From assembly GCF_000016185.1 (NCBI RefSeq), contig NC_011420.2, forward strand, positions 1,012,501 through 1,076,500: a stretch of 64,000 nt of DNA, given 5' to 3'. How positions within the stretch are numbered: position 1 is the stretch's first letter; every line of letters starts with the position of its first letter. The position numbers were made by a program, and so were the translations under genes. Of this stretch, positions 1 to 8,926 are shown piece by piece. Source of the stretch: Rhodospirillum centenum SW (GTDB lineage: Bacteria > Pseudomonadota > Alphaproteobacteria > Azospirillales > Azospirillaceae). The notes under the pieces were generated by a model. It was not told where the DNA came from, did no database searches, and worked only from the letters and a program-made list of their open reading frames with translations.

Positions 1-183
1 TCTGCTGCGGCGGGCGGCGGAGTATAATGACCCCCGCCGGCAGAGGGTGAGCAAATTGCGTACCTTTGTTGCGTGCGGCACCATGGGCGGGACTGGAAAC
101 GTCCGGTGCATGCGCGTAGAAAGGCGGGCGCGATGACAGGACTGGCAGCGTCGTCCGGCGCGCGGTCCGGGAAGAGGTGTGAG

Positions 184-1593
184 ATGGCGACGGAGACTGC
201 GATGGGCACGGGTGGACGCTGGACGCCGGAGAGCTGGCGCGCGAAGCCGGCCATGCAGATGCCCACCTATCCCGATCCGGCGAAGCTTCAGGCCGCCGCG
301 GCGCGGCTCGCCGGGTATCCGCCGCTGGTCTTCGCCGGCGAGGCGCGCAGCCTCAAGGAATGCCTGGGCCGTGCCACGCAGGGGCAGGCCTTCCTGCTCC
401 AGGGCGGCGACTGTGCCGAGAGCTTCTCGGAGTTCCACCCGAACAACATCCGCGACACCTTCCGGGTGCTGTTGCAGATGGCGATCGTTCTGACCTTCGG
501 CGGCGCCACGCCGGTGGTGAAGGTCGGCCGCATGGCCGGGCAGTTCGCCAAGCCCCGCTCCGCCGACATGGAGGTGGTGGACGGGGTGGAGCTGCCGGCC
601 TACCGCGGCGACATCATCAACGGCTTCGACTTCACGCCCGAGGCGCGGGTCCCCGATCCCGACCGCATGGTGCAGGCCTACAACCAGTCGGCCGCGACCC
701 TGAACCTGCTGCGGGCCTTCGCCCAGGGCGGCTATGCCGATCTGCACAAGGTCCACCAGTGGACCCTGGGGTTCGTGGAGAAGAGCCCGCAGGGCGAGCG
801 TTACCGCGATCTGGCCGGCCGGCTGGACGAGGCGCTGGCCTTCATGGCCGCCTGCGGCATCACCGGCGCCACCACGCCGCAGATCCGCGAGACGGAGTTC
901 TTCACCAGCCATGAGGCGCTGCTGCTGCCTTATGAGCAGGCGCTGACCCGGATCGACAGCACGACGGGCGACTGGTACGCCGTCTCGGCCCACATGCTCT
1001 GGGTCGGCGACCGCACCCGCCAGCCGGACGGCGCGCACATCGAATATCTGCGCGGCATCCGCAACCCGCTGGGGCTGAAGTGCGGCCCGTCGCTGGACCC
1101 GGACGAACTGATCCGGCTGATCGACCTGCTGAACCCGGCGGATGAGCCCGGCCGCCTGACCCTGATCTGCCGCATGGGGCACGACAAGGTGGAGGACAAG
1201 CTGCCCGCCCTGGTCCGCAAGGTGAAGCGGGAAGGGCGCACGGTGGTCTGGTCCTGCGATCCCATGCACGGCAATACGATCAAGTCCTCCACCGGCTTCA
1301 AGACGCGCCCCTTCGACCGCGTGCTGGCCGAGGTGCGGGGCTTCTTCGAGGTCTGCCGCACCGAGGACGTGCATCCCGGCGGCGTGCATTTCGAGATGAC
1401 GGGCCAGGACGTCACCGAATGCACCGGCGGCGCCCAGGCGATCACGGAGCATTCGCTGGCCCTGCGCTATCACACGGCCTGCGACCCGCGCCTGAACGCC
1501 AGCCAGTCCCTGGAACTGGCCTTCCTGGTGGCGGAAGAACTGAAGCGGACGCGCCGGGGACTGAAACTGTCGCAGCAGGCCGCGGCCGAATAA
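184..1593 (+). CDS. class II 3-deoxy-7-phosphoheptulonate (DAHP) synthase
   Basis: First step of the shikimate pathway: condenses phosphoenolpyruvate and erythrose 4-phosphate in the cytoplasm. The 469-residue product has the class II (plant/mycobacterial type) signatures in order: GGDCAESF with the metal-binding cysteine near the N-terminus, the [14 protein letters not shown] loop, CDPMHGNT with the metal histidine, [15 protein letters not shown] with the metal glutamate, and ACDPRLN with the metal aspartate. The reading frame is open upstream to 73, but ATG 184 is chosen because GAAGAGG precedes it by a normal distance and class II enzymes begin shortly before the 'W-x-P-x-S-W' stretch seen here. 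It stands alone; the next gene starts 92 bp later on the same strand. Confidence 0.95.
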   Translation: MATETAMGTGGRWTPESWRAKPAMQMPTYPDPAKLQAAAARLAGYPPLVFAGEARSLKECLGRATQGQAFLLQGGDCAESFSEFHPNNIRDTFRVLLQMAIVLTFGGATPVVKVGRMAGQFAKPRSADMEVVDGVELPAYRGDIINGFDFTPEARVPDPDRMVQAYNQSAATLNLLRAFAQGGYADLHKVHQWTLGFVEKSPQGERYRDLAGRLDEALAFMAACGITGATTPQIRETEFFTSHEALLLPYEQALTRIDSTTGDWYAVSAHMLWVGDRTRQPDGAHIEYLRGIRNPLGLKCGPSLDPDELIRLIDLLNPADEPGRLTLICRMGHDKVEDKLPALVRKVKREGRTVVWSCDPMHGNTIKSSTGFKTRPFDRVLAEVRGFFEVCRTEDVHPGGVHFEMTGQDVTECTGGAQAITEHSLALRYHTACDPRLNASQSLELAFLVAEELKRTRRGLKLSQQAAAE

Positions 1594-1685
1594 GAAAACG
1601 AATAAGAGCGCACATCCAATAGCTTGACCTGTACCCCTCCGGATCGGAAGCTCGCTCCCGGGTCCCATCTGCGAGCGAGTCTTCC

Positions 1686-3035
1686 ATGCCTTCCGCTTGT
1701 CCGCCCGGCAGTCCCGCCGGCCTGCTTCCGTCTGTCCTGCGCGGTCTGACCGCTGCCCTCCTTCTGACCGGGGGCGTCCTTGCCGGGGCTGCCCTGTCCG
1801 GCGCCGCGCCGGCAACGGCGGAGACCGTCTACATCACCGCCGACCGCCTGCTGGACGTGCGCTCCGGCAGCATGGTCGCCCGCCCGGCCGTGCTGGTGGA
1901 GGACGGCCGCGTCGCCAGGGTCGGCACGGTTTCGGATCTGCCGGCACCGCAGGGGGCGACACGGATCGACCTGCCGGGGCTGACCCTGCTGCCCGGCCTG
2001 ATCGACATGCATGTCCACCTGACCAGCCGGCACGACCTGCACGGCTACCGGCGGCTGACCCGCAACGCGACGGATCTGGCGATCGATGGTGTCGTGAACG
2101 CCCGGACGACGCTGGAAGCGGGCTTCACGACCGTCCGCAATCTCGGTGCCGGCAGCTTCGCCGACGTGGCCGTGAAGCGGGCGGTGGAGGAGGGGCGGGT
2201 GCCCGGCCCGCGCCTGATCGTCTCCGGTCCGCCGCTCTCCGCCCTTGGCGGACATGGCGACGCCAACCTGCTGCCCTACGATCTCCAGCGCGAGGCCGAG
2301 GGCGTCGCCACCGGCCCCTGGGCCCTGGCGGAAAAGGTCCGCTACAACAGGAAGTTCGGGGCGGACGTCATCAAGATCATGGCGACCGGCGGCGTGCTGT
2401 CGAAGGGCACGGAGGTGGGCGCCCAGCAGCTCACCGAGGAGGAGATGGCCGCCATCGTCAAGGAAGCCCACATGCTGGGCATGAAGGTCGCCGCCCATGC
2501 CCACGGCAATGCCGGGATCAAGGCGGCGATCCGCGCCGGCGTGGACACGGTGGAGCACGCCAGCTTCCTGGACGCCGAGGCCATCGCGCTGGCGAAGAAG
2601 AACGGCACCGTGCTCTCGATGGATGTCTACAACACCGAGTTCATCCTGGGCGAAGGCGAGAAGGCCGGCATCCTTCCTGAGTCCCTGGCGAAGGAGCGGA
2701 CGGTCGGGCAGACGCAGCGGACCAGCTTCGGCGAAGCGGTCAAGGCCGGCGTGAAGCTGACCTTCGGCAGCGATGCGGGGGTCTACCCGCACGGCTGGAA
2801 CGGCAAGCAGTTCTCCCGCATGGTGAAGTTCGGCATGACGCCGCTGCAGGCGATCCAGGCGGCGACCGTCGTCGCGGCCGACGCCCTGGGCATGGCGGAG
2901 GAGGTGGGCAGCATCGCCCCCGGCCGCTATGCGGACATGGTGGCGGTCGCCGCCGATCCGCTGGCCGACATCTCGACCCTGGAGGCGATCCCGGTCGTCA
3001 TCAAGGGCGGTGCGGTGGTCAAGGACGCGCGCTGA
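1686..3035 (+). CDS. exported metal-dependent amidohydrolase (imidazolonepropionase/Xaa-Pro dipeptidase-like)
   Basis: A 449-residue amidohydrolase-superfamily enzyme. Residues 1-47 hold a hydrophobic signal-peptide-like stretch ending near APATA, so the enzyme probably acts in the periplasm. The TIM-barrel metal ligands are visible: DMHVHL, the putative carboxylated lysine in DVIKIMATGG, AAHAHG, DTVEHAS and TFGSDAG. A C-terminal GSIAPGRYADMVAV segment is the usual return to the beta-sandwich domain. Relatives are peptidases of the Xaa-Pro/Xaa-Arg type or imidazolonepropionase-like enzymes; the substrate cannot be read from sequence. No strong ribosome site precedes ATG 1686, so the start is less sure than the family. 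Confidence 0.85.
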   Translation: MPSACPPGSPAGLLPSVLRGLTAALLLTGGVLAGAALSGAAPATAETVYITADRLLDVRSGSMVARPAVLVEDGRVARVGTVSDLPAPQGATRIDLPGLTLLPGLIDMHVHLTSRHDLHGYRRLTRNATDLAIDGVVNARTTLEAGFTTVRNLGAGSFADVAVKRAVEEGRVPGPRLIVSGPPLSALGGHGDANLLPYDLQREAEGVATGPWALAEKVRYNRKFGADVIKIMATGGVLSKGTEVGAQQLTEEEMAAIVKEAHMLGMKVAAHAHGNAGIKAAIRAGVDTVEHASFLDAEAIALAKKNGTVLSMDVYNTEFILGEGEKAGILPESLAKERTVGQTQRTSFGEAVKAGVKLTFGSDAGVYPHGWNGKQFSRMVKFGMTPLQAIQAATVVAADALGMAEEVGSIAPGRYADMVAVAADPLADISTLEAIPVVIKGGAVVKDAR

Positions 3036-3061
3036 GGGGCGCTCCCTGCGTTCCTCCCGCA

Positions 3062-3081
3062 GCCCCCGGTCCGCCGGGGGC
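3062..3081 (+). terminator. hairpin after the amidohydrolase gene
   Basis: Perfect 8-bp arms GCCCCCGG (3062-3069) and CCGGGGGC (3074-3081) around a TCCG loop, 26 bp after the stop codon. There is no T run, so the terminator role is inferred from position and stability. Confidence 0.5.
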
Positions 3082-3094
3082 CTGCGGGCAGGCA

Positions 3095-3131
3095 GGGGCT
3101 TGGCAGGCCGGGGCTTGGCAGGCCGGGGCTT
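3095..3131. repeat. short tandem repeat, 15-bp unit
   Basis: The unit GGGGCTTGGCAGGCC starts at 3095 and 3110, and a partial third copy (GGGGCTT) starts at 3125. It is non-coding, between the convergent amidohydrolase and cheZ genes. Two and a half copies; probably simple slippage. Confidence 0.7.
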
Positions 3132-3170
3132 GAAAGTCCGGTCAGGACAGGTCGGGCCAGGAAAAGGCGA

Positions 3171-4004
3171 TCAGGGGAACAGGTCGTCCACGGCCGACTG
3201 TGACAGCGGCCCGACGGTGGGCTTGCCCTCATCCGCGGGCGTCTGGGTATCCGACTTCCCGGCGTCCGGTGCCGCCGGGGCGGCAGGAGCCGCCGCTGCC
3301 GCCGCCTGCTGTCCGGAAAGCAGGGCATCGACCACGTCCTGGTTGATGCCGCCGTGCAGGGCCGGACCGTTCAGCAGATGTGCGTCGGGGCGCTTGTCGG
3401 CCGGCTCGTCCGCGGCCGGGGCATCCGACCCGTCCAGCCCGCCCCAGATCTCGATCATCGCGTTCACCCGGCGCTCGATGTAGCGCATGGTGTTGACCAC
3501 CTTGGTCATGCGCTGGCCGGTGATGTCCTGGAAGGAGCAGGCGGTCATGATGCCCATGACCTCGTTGTCGAGCTGCCCGGCCAGTTCCCCGTCGGGGTCG
3601 CGCAGCCTGTCCGCAACCGCCTGGATGCGTTCCGCCCCGTTCAGGATCTCCGTCGTCGCGTGCTCGGTCGCCTGGAGGATGGCGTCAAGCTCCTCCGTCG
3701 CCAGCATGATGCGGTTCGCGGACGGATCGTCCGGCCGCAGGGCGGCGATCTCCCGCCGGGTCTGCGCGATGTGGGAGGAGAGTTCCTGAAGCTCGCGGCG
3801 CAGAATGCGGATATGCGACTGCGGATCGGCCTCAGGCGCCGTGCGCTGACCGAGCAGTCGGCGCACATCCTCTACGGCGACGACGCGGCTGCGCCGGTCC
3901 CGCATGCGCAGGAAGGCACGGCCGCGCGGGCTGGAGAGGAGATCGTCCTCGAAGCGGTCGTAGTCCGCGGCGTCCAGATCGAGGGGGCGGTCGTCGGCTG
4001 CCAT
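3171..4004 (-). CDS. cheZ: CheZ-type chemotaxis protein phosphatase
   Basis: Dephosphorylates CheY~P to terminate the chemotaxis signal. The 277-residue product is largely helical with the CheZ active-site motif CSFQDITGQR, in which Asp and Gln are the residues that act on CheY~P. The last residues, SQSAVDDLFP, match the CheZ C-terminal CheY-binding peptide. A second similar motif, NQDVVDALLSG, lies near residue 221, separated from the end by an Ala/Pro-rich linker. It lies 8 bp downstream of cheY on the same strand, so the two are almost certainly one operon. The start is ATG 4004. Confidence 0.9.
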   Translation of the reverse strand: MAADDRPLDLDAADYDRFEDDLLSSPRGRAFLRMRDRRSRVVAVEDVRRLLGQRTAPEADPQSHIRILRRELQELSSHIAQTRREIAALRPDDPSANRIMLATEELDAILQATEHATTEILNGAERIQAVADRLRDPDGELAGQLDNEVMGIMTACSFQDITGQRMTKVVNTMRYIERRVNAMIEIWGGLDGSDAPAADEPADKRPDAHLLNGPALHGGINQDVVDALLSGQQAAAAAAPAAPAAPDAGKSDTQTPADEGKPTVGPLSQSAVDDLFP

Positions 4005-4012
4005 CGGGTCGC

Positions 4013-4399
4013 TCAGCCGATCGCGCCGATGACGCTCTCGATCTTCTTCTTCAGAGTATCGGCGTTGAAGGGCTTGACGATGTAATTGTTCACACCGGCT
4101 TCCTTCGCCGCGATCACGTTCTCCGTCTTCGATTCGGCCGTGACCATGATGAAGGGCATGCTCTTCAGCCGGATGTCCGCGCGGACCTCCTTGAGGAGCT
4201 GGAGGCCGGTCATCGGCTCCATGTTCCAGTCGGAAATCACCAGCCCGAAGGTGCCGCCGCGCAGCTTCGCCAGCGCTTCCGCACCGTCGGCGGCTTCCTC
4301 GATGCGAGTGAAGCCGATCTGCGTCAGCAGGTTCCTGATGATGCGCCGCATCGTCGCGTAATCATCGACGACCAGCACCTGCAGGTTGGTGTTGGACAC
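4013..4399 (-). CDS. cheY: CheY chemotaxis response regulator
   Basis: Single-domain receiver that carries the phosphoryl signal to the flagellar switch. The 128-residue product shows the acidic pair in LVVDDY, the phospho-acceptor Asp in VISDWNM, the switch Thr in IMVTAES and the conserved Lys in NYIVKPF. The frame is open further to a GTG at 4447. The GTG at 4399 is preferred because it gives the usual short lead-in before the first beta strand (SNTNLQVLVVDD) and follows a GGGGG tract. Operon with cheZ. Confidence 0.9.
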   Translation of the reverse strand: MSNTNLQVLVVDDYATMRRIIRNLLTQIGFTRIEEAADGAEALAKLRGGTFGLVISDWNMEPMTGLQLLKEVRADIRLKSMPFIMVTAESKTENVIAAKEAGVNNYIVKPFNADTLKKKIESVIGAIG

Positions 4400-4728
4400 G
4401 CGCAGACCCCCAATACCAGACGTGTTGCCGTACGGTTCGACCGCCACCCGGTCGCCCCATCCACCGTACCGGCGGAGGGTTAAGGTCTGGTTCCCAAGAA
4501 TCCAACCCTCCCTCCCGATCGGAGATGAGGCGGCACTTTGGTGCCCGCTCTCTTCCTTGTCAAGACAGGGTACTAATACGTTCGTCCAAAGGTCATCGCC
4601 CTCCCTTCGTGCAGGCGCATCCGGGGGGATGAGAGAGACACGACGCGAGCGGTTGCGGGCGGCTGTCCGTTTGTTTATCCCGGAAGATTAGAGGTAGATT
4701 GAGCAACCGTCGGCGATGAGAGGCCCCT
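4400..4728. promoter_or_regulatory. divergent intergenic region between cheY and the GGDEF-EAL gene
   Basis: About 330 bp without a supported gene; it must hold the promoters for cheY-cheZ (minus) and the GGDEF-EAL gene (plus). An inverted repeat with perfect 8-bp arms, GGAGGGTT at 4474-4481 and AACCCTCC at 4504-4511, lies about 75-110 nt upstream of the cheY start. On the minus strand a TTGACA hexamer is present around 4555, but no convincing -10 follows. No tRNA or small RNA was recognised. Confidence 0.4.
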
Positions 4729-6990
4729 TTGGCCATAGCGCCCCCAGGTCTGAGCGCAGGGATGCGCAGCAGCAGCCGCGCGCTCGGGCATCTGGCCCGG
4801 AGCGGGCCGTTCCTGAAGCGTGATCTCCCGGGCTGTCTGCGGGCGGTCACGGAGACGGCCGCCGCCGTCCTCGCTGTCGGGCGCGTGTCCGTCTGGTTCT
4901 TCAGTGATGACGCCCGCTCGCTGCGGGCCGGTGACATCTTCGAGACGGCGAGCGGGCGTCACGCCGCCGGCCCCCTCCTCGCCATCGGCTGCAACGAGGG
5001 CTACCGCGCGGCATTGGAAACCGAACGGCCGCTGCGGGTCGATGATGTCGGCCGCAGCGCCGTCATGGCGGATCTCCGCGACTCCCTCCTGATCCCGGAA
5101 GGGAACAGCGCGCGGCTGGACGCGCCGGTCATCCACCAGGGAAGCCTTGTCGGAGTCGTCTGCTGCGAGCATGCCGGGGGACCGCGCTCCTGGACGGACG
5201 AGGAAGCTGCCTTCGCGGCCTCGCTCGCGGACTTCGTCGCCCTTGCCCTGGCCGCAGACGAGGCACGCCGGGCGGAGGAACGGGCGCGCGAAGCCGACCG
5301 GCGCTGGCGCGACCTGTTCGAGAACGCGGTCGAGGGCGTCTTCCGGATGGACCTCGCCGGCCGTCTGCGGGCGGTGAATCCGGCGCTTGTGGACATCCTG
5401 GGCTACGGCACGGCCGATGCGCTGATGGCCGCGGTGCCGGACGGTCGTGCGCTTGTCGCCGTGCCGGCCGACCGGGCCGAACTGCGCTCCCGCCTGCGCG
5501 GGGCGGGTATCGTCCGCGGCTTCGAGACCATGGTGCAGCGCGCCGACGGCGACCTGATCTGGGTATCCCTCAACCTGCGCCGTCACCTCGGTGCCGGAGG
5601 CGAGACGTCGGGCTATGAAGGCACGCTGGAGGACATCAGCCACCGCCGCCGCATGGAGCAGGAGGCGGCCCACGTCGCCCTGCATGACGGGCTGACCGGG
5701 CTGCCGAACCGGACGCTGCTGGTGGACCGGCTGGCCCAGGCGCTGCGGCGCCGGCGGGCCGGGCAGTCGCCCGGATTCGGCGTCTTCCTCATCGACTGCG
5801 ACAACTTCCGCATGGTGAACAACACGCTGGGCCATGCGCTGGGCGACCGCATGCTGGCGGAGATCGCGCGCCGGCTGTCCCGACTGCTGGGGGCGGGCGA
5901 CACGCTGGCCCGGCTGGGCAGCGACGATTTCGCCGTGCTCTGCGAACAGTCCTGGACTCCGGACCTCGCCCTGCGCCGGGCCGAGGAGATGCGCCTCGCC
6001 GTCATGGCGCCGATGGAGGTGCCCGGCCACCACGACCTGTTCCCCTCCGTCAGCGTCGCCGTGGTGCTCGACCATGGCGAGCGCGAGACGCCGGACGAGG
6101 TGCTGCGCGACCTCGGCATCGCGGTGCATTATGCCAAGGCCCGCGGCCGCGCCCGCTGCATCAGCTTCGAACCGGCGATGCGGACGGCCCCCTTGCAGGC
6201 GCTGCGCCTTCAGACGGAGCTGCGCCGGGCGCTGGAGCGGGACGAGATCGGGCTGGCGCTGCAACCCGTCGTGGACCTGCCCGGTCGCCGCCTGATCGGG
6301 TTCGAGGCGCTGGCGCGCTGGGCCCATCCCGGCCGGGGCAGTGTTTCCCCGACCGAGTTCATCCCCATCGCGGAGGAGAGCGGGCTGATCGTGGCCCTGG
6401 GGGAGACGGTGCTGCGCAAGGCCTGCGCCCTCCTGCGGTCCTGGCAGCCGCGTCTGAACGGGACCCCGCTGACGGTCAGTGTCAACGTGTCTCCGGTCCA
6501 GCTCGCCCGCCCGGATCTGTTCGAACTGGTGGACGGGGTGATCGCGGCCACCGGCGTCGATGTCCGCCGGCTGAAGCTGGAGGTGACGGAGACGGCGCTG
6601 GCGCAGGATCTGGACATCGTCTCCAGCCGGCTGGACGGGCTGCGTCAGCGGGGCTTCCGTATCCTGATCGACGATTTCGGGACCGGCTACTCCTCGCTCT
6701 CCCGCCTGCACCGGCTGCCCTTCGACGGGCTGAAGGTTGACCAGAGCTTCGTCCGGCCCATGCTGCACGACGAGGACTGCCGCAACATCGTCCGCACCGT
6801 GGTCGCCCTCGGCCATGCGTTGGGCGTGGACATCGTGGCCGAGGGGGTGGAGGACCCGGAGACCGGGCGCGAACTGGCCCGGATGGGCTGCACCAGTGCC
6901 CAGGGTTACCATTTCGGCCGGCCGCTGTCGCCCGCGGACGCCGACCGTCTGGTCGGGCGCCTGTCCGGCGGGCCGCTGTTCCTGCCGTAG
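4729..6990 (+). CDS. GAF-PAS-GGDEF-EAL cyclic-di-GMP protein
   Basis: A 753-residue cytoplasmic c-di-GMP protein. Order: GAF-like domain (about 30-180), a short helical linker, PAS (about 190-300), GGDEF (about 315-475) and EAL (about 490-745). The GGDEF signature is degenerate (RLGSDDFAVL), so cyclase activity is doubtful. The EAL domain keeps FEALARW, NVSP, EVTET, the DDFGTGYSSLSRL loop, KVDQSFV and EGVED, so it is probably an active phosphodiesterase. The start is TTG 4729 (AGAGG five bases upstream); ATG 4762 is the alternative. Divergent from cheY-cheZ, which suggests, but does not show, a role in motility. Confidence 0.88.
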   Translation: MAIAPPGLSAGMRSSSRALGHLARSGPFLKRDLPGCLRAVTETAAAVLAVGRVSVWFFSDDARSLRAGDIFETASGRHAAGPLLAIGCNEGYRAALETERPLRVDDVGRSAVMADLRDSLLIPEGNSARLDAPVIHQGSLVGVVCCEHAGGPRSWTDEEAAFAASLADFVALALAADEARRAEERAREADRRWRDLFENAVEGVFRMDLAGRLRAVNPALVDILGYGTADALMAAVPDGRALVAVPADRAELRSRLRGAGIVRGFETMVQRADGDLIWVSLNLRRHLGAGGETSGYEGTLEDISHRRRMEQEAAHVALHDGLTGLPNRTLLVDRLAQALRRRRAGQSPGFGVFLIDCDNFRMVNNTLGHALGDRMLAEIARRLSRLLGAGDTLARLGSDDFAVLCEQSWTPDLALRRAEEMRLAVMAPMEVPGHHDLFPSVSVAVVLDHGERETPDEVLRDLGIAVHYAKARGRARCISFEPAMRTAPLQALRLQTELRRALERDEIGLALQPVVDLPGRRLIGFEALARWAHPGRGSVSPTEFIPIAEESGLIVALGETVLRKACALLRSWQPRLNGTPLTVSVNVSPVQLARPDLFELVDGVIAATGVDVRRLKLEVTETALAQDLDIVSSRLDGLRQRGFRILIDDFGTGYSSLSRLHRLPFDGLKVDQSFVRPMLHDEDCRNIVRTVVALGHALGVDIVAEGVEDPETGRELARMGCTSAQGYHFGRPLSPADADRLVGRLSGGPLFLP

Positions 6991-7054
6991 GAGCGGGGCC
7001 GCAGAACCAGCGAGGTGCGTCCGGATCAGGTTCCCGGGCGCAGGCCCCTCCCGG

Positions 7055-8734
7055 TCAGGAATTCCCGCCGTCTTCGACCAGGCTGACGAAACCGCTGGTG
7101 ATCGGATAGCGGCGGTCCTTGCCGAAGCTGCGGCTGGTGACCTTCACGCCCGGGGGGGCCTGCCGGCGCTTGTATTCGGCCCGGTCCAGCATGCGCCAGA
7201 CGCGGCTCACCGTTTCCCGGTCGTGGCCGCGGGCCACGATCGCGGCCAGCCCGAGGTCCTTCTCCACCAGACACTCCAGGATGTCGTCCAGTATCTCGTA
7301 GGGCGGCAGCGTGTCCTGGTCCGTCTGGTCCGGCTTCAGTTCGGCCGTGGGGGCCTTGGTGATGATCCGCTCCGGGATGACGCGGCCGGCGGGGCCGTGC
7401 GCCTGCCGAGGCAGGGTCCGGTTGCGCCAGTGCGACAGGCGGTAGACGGTCGTCTTGTAGACATCCTTCAGGACGGAATAGCCGCCGCACATGTCGCCGT
7501 AGAGCGTGGCGTAGCCCACCGACATCTCCGACTTGTTGCCGGTGGACAGCACCATTCCGCCGAACTTGTTGGACAGCGCCATCAGGGTGACGCCGCGGGC
7601 GCGGGATTGCAGGTTCTCCTCGGTGATGTCCGGCTCGCGGTCGGCGAAGGCCGGTTCCAGCATGTGCTCGAACGCCTTCATGGCCGGTTCGATGGAGATC
7701 GTGTCGATCCGGCAGCCCAGCAGCTCGGCGCACTCGGCGGCATCCTCCAGGCTCTCGCGGGAGGTGTAGGGGGACGGCATCATCACGCAATGGACCCGGT
7801 CGGCTCCCAGTGCGTCCACCGCAACGGCCGCGGACAGGGCGCTGTCGATGCCGCCGGACAGGCCCAGGATGACGCCGGGGAAGCGGTTCTTCCGCACATA
7901 GTCGCGCAGCCCCAGCACCATCGCCCGGTAGATCGCCTCCAGCCCTTCGGCGGGCGCCGTCATCTCGGTGGAGGTGCAGGTCCAGCCGCCGTCGCCGCGG
8001 GTCCAGTGGGTGATGGCGACGTGCTCCTCGAAGGAGGGAAGCTGGGCCGCCAGCCCCCGGTCGGCGTTCAGGACGAAGGAACCGCCGTCGAAGACCAGCT
8101 CGTCCTGGCCGCCGACCTGGTTGACATAGGCCAGCGGCAGCCCCGTCTCCGTCACCCGGGCGACGGCCAGGGACAGGCGGCGGTCCGCCTTGTCCGTCTC
8201 GAACGGGCTGCCGTTGGGCACGATCAGGATCTCGGCCCCCGTCTCGGCCAGCGTCTCGGCCACGTCCGGGGTCCACATGTCCTCGCAGATGACGATGCCC
8301 AGCCGCACGCCGCGGAAGCTGACCGGGCCGGGCAGCGGGCCGGGATCGAACACCCGCTTCTCGTCGAACGGGCCGTAGTTGGGCAGATCGTGCTTGAAGC
8401 GGACCGCCGCCACCCGGCCGCCGTCCAGCAGCAGGGCGGCATTGTGGGTGCGGCCGGCCTCGCGCCAGGGGGCGCCCAGCAGCAGGCCGGGGCCGCCGTC
8501 GCCGGTGTCGGCCGCCAGTTCCTCCACGGCCTGCTGCACCGTGTCCAGGAAGAAGGGCTTCAGCACCAGATCCTCCGGCGGGTAGCCGGAGACGACCAGT
8601 TCGGAGAGCACCACCAGATCGGCGCCGCGGGCCGCGGCCTCCGCCCGCGCCGTCCTGATCCTGTCGAGGTTCGCGCGCAGGGCCCCCACCGTCGGGTTGA
8701 TCTGGGCGAGGGCGATGGTCAGGCTGTCGGTCAT
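7055..8734 (-). CDS. nadE: glutamine-dependent NAD+ synthase
   Basis: Last step of NAD synthesis: amidates nicotinic-acid adenine dinucleotide, using ammonia released from glutamine. The 559-residue product has an N-terminal nitrilase-like amidase domain (Glu in LSELVVSGYPPEDL, the FKHDLPNYG lysine region, Cys in GIVICEDMW). The C-terminal ATP-pyrophosphatase domain has the P-loop LGLSGGIDSALS. Length fits the two-domain bacterial enzyme. The product starts at ATG 8734 (MTDSLTIALAQ), and a nicotinate phosphoribosyltransferase gene lies 5 kb away. Divergent from the FAD/Rieske gene. Confidence 0.95.
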   Translation of the reverse strand: MTDSLTIALAQINPTVGALRANLDRIRTARAEAAARGADLVVLSELVVSGYPPEDLVLKPFFLDTVQQAVEELAADTGDGGPGLLLGAPWREAGRTHNAALLLDGGRVAAVRFKHDLPNYGPFDEKRVFDPGPLPGPVSFRGVRLGIVICEDMWTPDVAETLAETGAEILIVPNGSPFETDKADRRLSLAVARVTETGLPLAYVNQVGGQDELVFDGGSFVLNADRGLAAQLPSFEEHVAITHWTRGDGGWTCTSTEMTAPAEGLEAIYRAMVLGLRDYVRKNRFPGVILGLSGGIDSALSAAVAVDALGADRVHCVMMPSPYTSRESLEDAAECAELLGCRIDTISIEPAMKAFEHMLEPAFADREPDITEENLQSRARGVTLMALSNKFGGMVLSTGNKSEMSVGYATLYGDMCGGYSVLKDVYKTTVYRLSHWRNRTLPRQAHGPAGRVIPERIITKAPTAELKPDQTDQDTLPPYEILDDILECLVEKDLGLAAIVARGHDRETVSRVWRMLDRAEYKRRQAPPGVKVTSRSFGKDRRYPITSGFVSLVEDGGNS

Positions 8735-8926
8735 GGGGAGCGCCGGGATGCGGAAGGATGCAGCACCCTAGCAACCCGCCCGCGGCACCTCAATCACCGC
8801 ACCATGCACTCTCCGCCCGGGTCCTTTCCCTCCCACGCCCGATGCCGGCCGGCCGCAACGTCCGGAGGACCGGGCTGTTGCCGGAAGACCGATCCCGACG
8901 GTGCAGACGGTGCAGGAGGCTTGGCG

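Noticed and set aside
23-28. Perfect TATAAT near the left edge as promoter of the DAHP synthase gene
   Set aside because: The position of the -35 element would be at or before base 1, so it cannot be judged.
3095-3131. 15-bp repeat as a CRISPR-like array
   Set aside because: Units are contiguous with no spacers and there are only 2.5 copies; simple tandem repeat.
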